Source: Pelodera strongyloides (lineage: Eukaryota > Nematoda > Chromadorea > Rhabditida > Rhabditidae). From it: a stretch of DNA of 64,000 bases. Shown one piece after another: positions 54,901 to 64,000 of this stretch (position 1 is its first letter; each line of letters starts with the position of its first letter). The notes under the pieces were generated by a model, which did not search any database, was not told the DNA's origin, and saw nothing but the letters and a program-made list of their open reading frames with translations. The stretch is from positions 248,001 to 312,000 of the forward strand of contig JAANDG010000110.1 in the NCBI GenBank assembly GCA_036852015.1, written 5' to 3'. Made by a program: the position numbers and the translations under genes.

Positions 54901-57900
54901 GGGTGTCTGAAAAAAAGATAATGTGCGAAATTGAAATATAACGGAAGGAAAACAAAAACACCCCTCATGCCAAATATCAATTGTTAAGGCAAATGTCTCT
55001 CCCTCATCCCTCCTTAATTGCGTACAAAAGATATTCATAACTTAATAGATATATTGTACGGAATATTCATAACTTATAACTGACCCTTGGGTGTGTATGT
55101 GAGTCGTCGGAAACTACTTCTTGCACTCGGAGCTTGTGAATTGGCCAACGGAGTTTTGGGAGATTTACAGCCTAAAACGAGTCAAGATTAACTCACTCAA
55201 AACTACACTTTAATAAAAATAAAACTTTATACATACACTTAAATTATAATTATTTTTTTATAATTTATACACTTAATTGTAGAAGGTACCTTTAGCTTGA
55301 CTCAATAATCAATAAGTGTTAAATATATAGCTTACAGGCCAGTAACTATTTTAGAAAAATCCATTATCAAAAAGTGTATATACAACACTGTATTTGAAAG
55401 AAACACGGAGATTGTTGATGCGATGCAGCGATTTATGTCCAAGTAGCGATGCGCCATGCGCCAATGTTTACAGTACTCTCTTACATGAAAAACAAACCTG
55501 TGGGCGTAGTTGCAGCTACCTGAGATTGAGGCGCTAGGGGTGTCAATGGTTTGGGAGTGGCATTCTGTGCATTGATTTGAGCGACCTGAAACAACAATAA
55601 AGAGGTCATACTGGTAAACACTAGTAGTATACTATACCTTACATACGGACATTGTAGAAAGCACTGTTGAATAGATCAAAATACAACAAATTACCTGAGT
55701 GGTGGGTGGAATAACACTGCCCGGAGGTGAACTAACATCGAGTGCGAGAGGTGGTCGCTGGCCAGGGACGGTTGAGGCCTGAAAACTTATCACTCTCCTC
55801 TAACAAAGGATTCTACGGGACCAGAACAAAAATATACAAAATAATTACACAATCGCAGGCAGAAATACACTCTTTGCAGAAAAAAATTACACATGGTTAC
55901 AAAATAAACTATTTGACGACTAAAACCAGGTTCTAAAGAAACATCATACTACTTAGGAACAATATATAACAATTCAATGGAATCCAAAATACCCTTGCAA
56001 AAACGTGTTGCAGTTGCGGAAAAGAAAAATTATTACGTTGGGACCTGCCTTCATTTCCGTAGCAGCTTGCCAGGCAGGAGCGCACACAGTCGACGTACGA
56101 ACGGTCCATTTTGACTAAAAAGTTGTGAATATAATATAGAAAAGTGCTGCGGTAAACCCCCGGGGGAGGACCAAAAAGAGAAACAAGACACACAAATACA
56201 ATACAAATACAAATCAAATAGCGCAAACAACTGAGTGGAATAATATACACAACAATTAAAAACAGTTTCCTCGGAATGTCACGCACCTGTTTAGGAATTC
56301 GCGGCACAAATGCGGCGCCCGAAGTCGGTGGTAGAATCGAGGCACGCGCCGGAACTTCTGGCCGAGTATGAGAAGTCGTAACCGAGTCCATTGGAGTGAC
56401 TGGACGCGGTCCACCCTGTGTCTCTCCTGTAAAACATACTTAAAACTTGCGGGACGCGTATCTCAAGATACTGACAGAAAACCGGGAAGAAATAAGAAAT
56501 TCGCGACCATGAATATCAATTAGATGCACCTAGACACAGGACCGAAGACATACAAATTAAGTGCAGAATGATAAGGTTATAAATTTAGACGAGAAGATTG
56601 CATAGCAAAAGTGATCTACCATTTTGTTTAGTAGATTCCGTTTCCGCTTGTTCTGGGGGCGAGAGGCGGGCGGGGTCAATCACAGTCGTCTTCTCACCAA
56701 CATCTGACACAGTTTCGTCCACCTTCAATATCCGAATATCGTAATTTACGGTCTTATGTAAAGTACAACAAGGTTCTCAATTTAGACTAAAAACTTGCTA
56801 ATTGTAAGCCATTTGCTACAGCCAAGCAACATAAACTGACACTCTCTGCGAACTAGCCCCAAAAGGCGAGAAGAGAAATCCGACCAAAAGATACAGCGTC
56901 GTCGCAAACTACGAAAAAAAATGAGATCGCTAATTAAACTATTCGATTAGTCCAACTCCGTAACTAGTTCCCTCACCTCCATACGCTCTGGCTCTGCATC
57001 CGCAGTGTCTGCTACGTTCCCATCCGTGGAAGCGGAAACAAACCCTGACGCAGAAGCCGAAGATCCCTGTTCAGCTCGATCGATGGTGAACGTCGCGGAA
57101 GCCACCTTTGAACCGTTTCCGCACACGGTAAAGGTTTGGTTATCGACGGCGCTGTTCGTTACGGCTGCGCGATCTGGCACGGTTGATGGTGTTCCATTAC
57201 AGTTCTAAGAAATTTTATTCGTTGAAATTTAAAACATACCGAAGTAAAAATGATAGCTCGATGATTAGGCAGTAGGTACTAACGAAAAGTGAATCTTGAC
57301 AAAAAAAATTAAGTTATCTAATCTACATGTTTCACGCACAATGTATCTGGTTGTTGGGTTGGCTTTACACGGACACATCTTATTGGAGGTCACATTTGGT
57401 GCTATTCAAACAAGGGCATAATGTCAGTTCCATTTATCAATCCATAGAACAATAAACAAAGAAAACAAACTTGCCATGGAAAGAGTAGTTCGGGAATTCG
57501 CTGCTGGTGACGATGTTTCGTTCACACGATCATTCTGAAACTAGTAGCAAAGTGAACTATGCAAACAAACAAAACAGCAACCCAAACTCCAAACAGATGT
57601 TTGAATTCAAATGTAGCCAGACAGCTAGCACTAGCTCTCCTCCTCTAAATTCACCAATAAACAGTGCTACAGCAAAGTACAACCGGAAATTCGTACAAAA
57701 ATAATTAATAAAAACATACGAAAGAAGAAGAGGCCCCAATCATGGAGAATTCTCCTTCGAGTTGATCTGCCAAGTGTTGGAGTCCCTGACTGGCCACCAG
57801 TGTGCGATTGGTTAGCGGGGTCGATGCGAGTGCCTGCGAAGATATTGCAGTCGTGCGGCTTCCAGGGATTTCTGAATGAATATCGATGATTACATTACAT

Positions 57901-59806
57901 GATTATTATACATGAACAGAACAAACCAGGGCATAAATTCCGTGCGTAAATGAAGAATGAAGGTGGCTGGAGATGGTTTCTTTAGCTTAGTGATAGAACA
58001 CCATGTTTCACTCAAATATATTAATTTCGAATTGCTTCCGGAGGTGGTCAAAACCAATCCGGAGGGGTTCGTGCGTGTTTTCACGCACTAAACTGTACCC
58101 CTGGAACAAACTTCCATTTGTACACTTACTAAGGAACCGCTAGAAGAAAGGTGGCTAAGTTACGAACAGCACAACAACAAAAAGTCAAACCTGCTTCAGA
58201 CGTCGATCCAGCGGCAACGATAGGCGTAGACAAGCTCCTGGAGGTGAGTCGTGATTGAGTATTCTTGTTATGCTCAAGCTCTGCGGCATCACTATCGCTC
58301 TCCATGTCTTCGCAAAGAGTATTGTCTTGTTCGCTCGCGTCGACGTCACTCTCTCCAGCGTTCCCACTGGAATCCTCCATAGACGTATCAGACGATTCAT
58401 CTAAAAACGACGGTTTTTCTGTTGAACAAGAAACTAACCGAAAATTATACGAACCTACTGCTTCAGTAATGTAGTCGCACTTCTGCACGAAGCTCCGCAC
58501 AACAAAAATATAAAAAAAAAATGACAAATATTAATATTATAATAAAAAATTCTTTCTAAACTAAATTACAAAGATAATCTTTTTGGACCGTAAACAAACA
58601 TAAAGAAAATTTTTTTTGGCTATATATATATTGAATCAATGCTACTTCCACAAACTGACATCAAACAAGCGGAGTGTATGAAGCTTTGTTTCATAATTGA
58701 TGGGAAAAACCTTCGCACATGAAATGGCATACGGCAACCCTCTTACCTGAAGGAAAACAAAAATAGTAAAAAAAAACATATTAATACCTAGTTGCACTCT
58801 TGCGGGACGCACGTATCTGTCCACCAAGGGGTTGAAATGACCCATGCGTTCGTTTTCCTAAAAAAAAAACAATATTTGAATAAGATAAGAAAGCAGGCGG
58901 CAAAAAAGCATAGTAGGCAATTCAAAAAATTTTTATTTGGAACAATACCATTTCATAATTTCATTCCTGTGACCATGACCAAACACACACATACATTTAT
59001 CAAGTAATCCATAAAAAACCAATCTCCCACCTCAGCTCTTTTCTGCTGCGCTTCCCTTTTCTTAAACTGGAAGTATTCTTTGAATGTGTTAAAACCATTC
59101 TTTACGTACTCGGGCTCCGTTGCTGTTGAACAGTCCTGCAATGTTCATTAGACTAATTAACCAAGATTATAGTTCAGAAACAAGAGCAATATAATCCACA
59201 ACGTGTATTACTGGCTCGCGGGACAAAATAAGACGGAAACAGGCGACTGCTCCGTCATCTAGGGTTTTTTTGTGCCTGCGATCTGAGCCGATTCATACCC
59301 CTCCCTTCGCTCAAAGAATAAGAAACTGCGCGGGTAAAAATACGTTCTGCATGTTTTTAATCTAAATAGATAAGCTGTACAACCTTACAATGCGAAAATA
59401 TGAATGCTGAACTCACACTCAATTCTGAATTGTCGTCGTATGTGATGTTACGTGTAGATTTCATTGTGATTTCCACAAGCGCTCCATTGTCACCCACGCG
59501 ATATCGACTCATGTCTAGTCCCAAGGCCGCAAGTTCAGCTCCTGGTAGGGTCTTCTGAAATATAGGTCTTATGCAATACAGTAAGAGGTCGGTTGCTGGT
59601 AAGTCCTAGATCAAATTATGGCACCATGAGTGGATGCCGTAGATCTTACATAAGGAACTTTGTTCGCTAACCAATAGGTTCGGCGATTCTCATCTTGGTT
59701 TGTTTGCAGCCTAGAACATTAACTGATATCCAAAGCCACAAACGGAAACTACCTTTCCGCGAAGCAGCTTCCGGGGTACATGGTCATGAACACCATTCTC
59801 TGGCAT
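51412..59806 (-). CDS. CENPC: Centromere protein C homologue (CENP-C / HCP-4-like)
   Basis: About 25 reverse-strand exons encode roughly 930 residues. CENP-C links centromeric nucleosomes to the outer kinetochore. The key evidence is exon 52209-52319, reading GRPQRNRMKPAREWLGEQ. This matches the CENP-C motif, in which basic residues and proline precede an aromatic residue (tryptophan here, in the P-A-R-E-W position of human P-L-E-Y-W). The rest is low-complexity, rich in Ser/Thr/Pro/Glu, as expected of CENP-C linkers (for example DESSDTSMEDSSGNAGESD at 58191-58400). The start at 59806 (MPENGVHDHVPRKLL) is one base after TTTAG. Other exons: 59417-59554, 59031-59135, 58788-58857, 57720-57871, 56977-57204, 56287-56426, 55498-55585, 54124-54226, 53623-53831, 53294-53452, 52808-53012, 52476-52583, 51738-51845 and 51412-51500. 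Only about 75 residues follow the motif, ending in ETDTEEE, with no cupin. Joins at 58455-58788 and 55778-56287 are unsure. Confidence 0.8.
51894..51950. repeat. (TAA)n microsatellite
   Basis: AATAATAAT repeats with one AACAAT interruption, in a CENP-C-like gene intron. Confidence 0.9.
57926..58104. repeat. Element family E (copy 2, inverted), CENP-C intron
   Basis: CCAGGGCATAAATTCCGTGCG at the left and ACTGTACCCCTGG at the right, matching 42133-42294 in reverse orientation with a slightly longer centre. It lies in the intron between the exons at 57720-57871 and 58191-58400. Confidence 0.85.
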
Positions 59807-60317
59807 CCTAAACAATATAACATTTGATGTGATTGTGCACAATAAACAGTCAACAAGACATATGAGATGAAAAGTGGCCGCACATATTTTAGACAACGAG
59901 AGTCCGTGATATTGTTACGGTTATCGCCGCGCGACTTTCCAATACTACGTAGGCGATACTTCGAAATTCTCACTCTTTATTGCAAAAAAACTAACTACTA
60001 TTCAGTCCAAATGTTATGGTTAATTATGGAGGGGCCGTTCGAGACAATAAAGAAACGAATACGTGCGCTAAACAATTCAATAATAATAAACAATATTTAC
60101 ACGAAAGTGGGAAATTTGAAAAAATGAATGAAGAAAATATTCAAATATTCGACACTCGCGCCAAAATGCCGAGCTACAGTACTCCGCAAACACCCACTTT
60201 ATAAAACGCTCTATTTGACAAAATTAGGACTGGGATCGGGATGTATGTGATAAAAAGATGTTTACTGTTTAGTAAGCATATTGGCAACCATAGTTGTGCA
60301 AGGATAAAAAAAAATAG

Positions 60318-61174
60318 GTGCAATCTTAGAAAAGGGGCGCATCGCCGCGACGCCTCTCATTTTCTCTGACAGAGAGAGACGGAATATTTCCCTCTCTACA
60401 TTCCCTCTTTATTTTCCCTCTCTATGTTTACCTCTTTGCTTTCCCTCTCAATTTCCCCTCTCTACATGCCCTCTCTCTATTTTCCCTCTTTGCATTCCCT
60501 CTCTATGTTCCCTCTCTACATGCCCTCTCTATTTTCCCTCTGTGCATTCCCTCTCTATTCTCCCTCTTTGCATTCTCTCTCTGTCTTTCTCTCTGTTTCC
60601 CCCCTCTCATTCCCTCTCTACATGCCCTCTCTATGTTTCTCTCTCCGTCTCCGTCTGTGCTCTACCTCTCTCTCTATCTTTCTCTGTTTTCTCTCTCTCT
60701 CTGAGACTCTCTCTGCGTTTCCGTCTCTATTTCTCTGAGGGAGAATTGAGAGAGTAAAAGAGAGAGAAGCAAACACAGAGAGAGAAAATAGAGAGGATGA
60801 AACACAGAGAGTCTCACACAAGAGAGAGATAAGAGACACACATAAGAGGGAAACAGAAAGAGAGAGAGACACAAAGGGGGAAATCGAGAGAGTGAAATAC
60901 CGAGGGAAAATAGAGAGAGAGAGTGAAAACAGAGAAACACAGAGAGGGAATGTAGAGAGGGAAAATAGAGAGGGAATGTAGAGAGGGAAAATAGAGAGGG
61001 AATGTAGAGAGGGAAAATAGAGAGGGAATGTAGAGAGGGAAAATAGAGAGGGAATGTAGAGAGGGAAATATTCCGTCTCTCTCTGTCAGAGAAAATGAGA
61101 TTGCGGCCGTGCGACGTCGCGCGCGGCGGGGCGGCGCGGCGTCGCGGCGATGCGCCCCTTTTCTAAGATTGCAC
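60318..61174. repeat. Large palindromic element with purine/pyrimidine minisatellite
   Basis: GTGCAATCTTAGAAAAGGGG at the left is exactly complemented by CCCCTTTTCTAAGATTGCAC at the right. Next inwards come CG-rich tips (CGCATCGCCGCGACGCC; the right tip is longer, with GCGCGCGGCGGGGCGG) and ACAGAGAGAGACGGAATATT with its complement. The left half is a CCCTCT-type pyrimidine array and the right half its purine mirror, with a clear unit GAGGGAATGTAGAGAGGGAAA repeated near 60944-61070. About 857 bases, no coding capacity. Confidence 0.85.
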
Positions 61175-62033
61175 CAAAAAATATTGATAAATAAAATGAT
61201 TAGTGTATTGAAAAACACAAGCTAATTTTCTTGGGTCTGCCAACAAATATCTGAATAATGTGGTATATTCATAAGGAAAATACACACAAAACAAGTCAAA
61301 AATACTTTTGAACTCCTTCCTTATTCATAAAATGAAGCAAGGAACACATGTTCCGTAAGACCCCAGACTAGACTACAAGTATGGTGATTTCGGTTAATAT
61401 CAGCATATGAGCAGGTCCCTCATTGGAAACAAGATCAGGGAAATCTAATTATATATTTATCTTAAAAATCATGATAATTATTGTTCAATTCCAAAGTAAT
61501 CACATTCATTATAGAAATGATGTTTCCAGCCATGTGATGTGTATGCGTACGATTACCCGTTTATGCTCCATCTACCTTGCTTGCTACCTTGCACAGATCT
61601 ACACATAAGCCGAATGAAAACTCACTTCCTTTCCGGGTTTCCAACTACCGTAATTCTACTTTGGGGTCTTAAGTCGGGTTTCCTGACCCACTTAAGCCCT
61701 TCTCCCACGATCTAAATACCCCCTTGATGAGCACGCTCTGTTGTCTTTTACCTCAATTTTTTGGAGTCCAGTCGTGTCTCATCATACCTATGTGTACCCA
61801 ACTCGGGTCCCAGGGCACTAAGACGCCCTCAGGCAGCCACGCCCCCAAAGGGAGACTAGCTCCCCAAATACTGAAGGAAGGTTAGAACCTTTGTCACTTT
61901 CCTACAATTCGGAAACTCTACCCAGTCATATCCGTTAACTTTTCTGAAGAAGGCACACTAGGCATAGACTGTATTGCATCTACTCCTGTGAAGACCACTG
62001 CTAGCAAGCCAATATTACTTCTAATTGATAAGA
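61175..62033. other. Intergenic region upstream of the aminopeptidase gene
   Basis: Separates the CENP-C-like gene and its palindromic neighbour from the M1 peptidase gene. No exon or shared repeat seen. It contains the promoter and 5' untranslated region of the peptidase gene. Confidence 0.5.
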
Positions 62034-63935
62034 ATGAGAAGTACCATTTTATTCCTTCCATTCATAATCTGTCTATCCCAATCTGTGCACATTGTCCCAT
62101 ACAGTTACGACGTCACGGTTAAACTCCCAGTTTTGGAGTCGGAATTCACAGGTTCACTTCAATTCCACTTTGCTTTACTTGCTCCAAGTTCTAACATAAC
62201 CCTTCACGCGAAGGACCTCTACAGTTTTAACAACATCACCCTATTATGTAATGATGATATAGTGGAGCCGAAGCTGAAGGCAATTAGAATCTTGGCGGAT
62301 ACGGTAGAATTCACATTCAACCAGACACTTCCGAGGACCAAGTACCTGCTTTCCATTGGAGAATATACAGGAAAACTTAGAAATGATTCGTTGGGAATTT
62401 TCCAGAAGAAGAATGGAGTTATTGCGACACACTTTCAACCAGGTTGCTTTTTTACGTAACAATTTAATTTAAGTTTACAGTATAGATAGGTTATTTGTGT
62501 TCCGTTGTGCTTAGACATGAACATGAACAAAACTTCCAACCATCATTATTTTTATAGAAAAATATTGCAGCCTTTGCCCGAACCTTCGTTCCCTGTATCG
62601 ATCTACCGTATGTGAAAAGCTCATTTCGGCTGTCGGTAATTCATCCGAGTAGTACTGTATCACAGTCTAATACGATTGCTACTGATGTGCATATTGTGGA
62701 CACAAATTGGCAGAAGACGGTTTTCGCACCGACACCAAATCTGCCTGCATACTTATTGTCACTATCAGTCATGCCGGACTCTTATGTTCAGGTGGGCTCT
62801 TAAATGTAATTTCAACTTGATCTCAAGCAGAGGTCCTGAGCAGAGTATAACGCTCGGAGTCCTTCTTTACATCTGTTCTCTCTCTCTCTCATTCCCTCTC
62901 TTTCTCTCTCTCACTCACTCTCTCTCCACCCCTCTCTCTTTCTACCTCTCTAAATCGCTCAATGTTTTCCATGTAATTTCAGTGAAATATCTGAACAATA
63001 AGGGACACTGATCCGCTTCTGAAGTAACTAAACTTAATTGCCCAATTATCTTTTTCCAGCTTTCCCGTCAAACCTCGTTCGGTGTAACTCTCCGTGTAAA
63101 TGCTGCCTCCATGAATGCTTCGCTCAAAGTGTTGGATGTTGCTGTGCCAGCCTTTGAAGTCATCGCCACAATGTTGCAACTACCGCTACCACTAAACAAG
63201 GTATCTCATCCTTTGGGGCCTCGTATTCAGGGTCATTTACTACTCATTCGATTTTAAATTCTTATTTTCTTTCAGCACAAACTCATTCGAGAGCCGCTAG
63301 TTAATCTAGTTCTAGTGTTTAAACATTTGATTGTTTTCGTGCTAGCCTCAGGGGTTTCCTATATACCAACCGCATTATGCTATTTACACGTTGACCGGTA
63401 CAATACTCCACGATCCAACAAGTACACACAAATTCGATTCTCTCATCAGTTTAGAGGGAGATAGACAGAGAGACAGAGACAGTGAGAGAGAGAAGTGAAA
63501 GAGAGAAAGAGATAGAGACAGAGAAAGAGCGGAGAGCGAAATTGAGAGGAACGACGCAAAAGAAAGTGTTACTATCTTGTCTAGGTAAATAGAAGGTGAT
63601 GAGTTTAGCACAGGACTTACACTGTTGAGTTGAGACTAAGAAATTTAATAGTTCTTCATTTGTACAAGAAGTAGAGAAACGTACATACAGTTAGTTGACT
63701 ATACCCCGACCTCCTTTTGAATTCATATTTTATAAATTTACAAATTTAGGTTGACTTCATCCTCGTTCCCGGATATGTTGGTGGTATCGAGAACTGGGGC
63801 CATGTGATAGTGTCCGACGAGTTGGGCAACACGACCAATGAGGCCCATCTGGCCTACGTGGTGGCCCATGAGCTGATCCATCACTGGATCGGGGACAAAG
63901 TCACTATAAACAGTTGGAAGTGGATTTGTCTACAG
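62034..63935 (+). CDS. M1-family zinc aminopeptidase, N-terminal part (runs off the window)
   Basis: Four exons join in phase: 62034-62442, 62571-62791, 63060-63200 and 63750-63935, giving about 319 residues. The family removes N-terminal amino acids from peptides. The start gives a hydrophobic signal sequence, MRSTILFLPFIICLSQS, so the protein enters the secretory pathway; sequons such as NIT, NQT, NDS, NAS and NTT fit an extracellular enzyme. The N-terminal beta domain shows YDVTVKLPVLESEFTGSL and FVPCIDLPYVKSSFRLSV, corresponding to the FPCFDEP region. The exopeptidase motif GAMEN is present as GGIENWG, and the zinc site as HELIHHWIG. The second zinc-binding glutamate would be at the start of the next exon, outside the window. 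The glutamate of each visible motif is kept, so activity is plausible. Confidence 0.9.
62877..62948. repeat. (CT)n-rich tract
   Basis: CTCTCTCT with TTC and CAC interruptions, in an intron of the aminopeptidase gene. Confidence 0.85.
63461..63545. repeat. (GA)n-rich tract
   Basis: AGAGAGACAGAGACAGTGAG and variants in the intron before the zinc-site exon of the aminopeptidase gene. Confidence 0.85.
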
Positions 63936-64000
63936 GTACTGTAGTATTTTTTTTTTAAATTTGTGTCCATGATGTCCAAGGGTACTTCGCCTAGGATTTA

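Noticed and set aside
56045..56114. Possible CENP-C exon reading SKWTVRTSTV
   Set aside because: It has an acceptor and a donor, but its length shifts the phase so that the next exon would hit a stop. It may be skipped or use an internal donor.
60424..61218. Leu/Ser/Pro-rich frames of up to 134 codons on both strands
   Set aside because: They are translations of the pyrimidine and purine minisatellite of the large palindrome.
1..64000. CRISPR arrays, rRNA genes, bacterial operons, viral genes
   Set aside because: Spaced identical repeats with unique spacers, rRNA signatures and phage-type or viral genes were looked for and not seen. The gene structure is that of an animal genome.

Overview
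The window looks like nuclear DNA of an animal, most probably a nematode. The genes are split into many short exons (24 to 410 bases) with GT-AG introns. Most acceptors read TTTTCAG or TTTTTAG, the sequence outside exons is AT-rich, and short inverted-repeat transposon relics are numerous, both between genes and inside introns. There is no bacterial-type operon, rRNA cluster or CRISPR array. All gene models were built by eye, joining open frames across splice signals with consistent phase. They are strong where a family is recognisable and tentative elsewhere.

Layout. 0-1.3 kb: 3' end of a forward-strand gene encoding a basic-tailed protein that I do not recognise. 2.3-4.9 kb (possibly to 8.6 kb): reverse-strand gene for a single-pass membrane protein. 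5-23 kb: mostly gene-free, filled with inverted-repeat elements, GC-rich islands and (GA)n tracts. 23.3-26.4 kb: complete seven-exon gene for a phytanoyl-CoA dioxygenase domain protein (PHYHD1 family). 27.4-30.1 kb: two reverse-strand genes, a 212-residue protein of unknown family and a 61-residue proline-rich membrane microprotein. 32.1-32.4 kb: two terminal exons of a glutaredoxin-like C5orf63/DUF836 protein. 33.0-50.2 kb: about 48 exons of condensin subunit 1 (NCAPD2; DPY-28 in C. elegans). 51.4-59.8 kb: convergent, about 25 exons, a CENP-C-type centromere protein (HCP-4 in C. elegans) with a clear CENP-C motif but apparently no C-terminal cupin domain. 60.3-61.2 kb: a large palindromic element. 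62.0-63.9 kb: start of a secreted or membrane M1-family zinc aminopeptidase that runs off the window.

Biological theme. The two largest genes both serve mitotic chromosome structure. CAP-D2 is a HEAT-repeat subunit of condensin, and CENP-C bridges centromeric nucleosomes to the kinetochore. In C. elegans the same proteins work on holocentric chromosomes, and DPY-28 also acts in X-chromosome dosage compensation. Their tail-to-tail position here may be chance.

Mobile DNA. At least five families of short non-autonomous palindromic elements recur. Several are flanked by TTAA and share the end TTAAAGC. Many copies lie in condensin introns, some only 16-21 bases from a splice acceptor.
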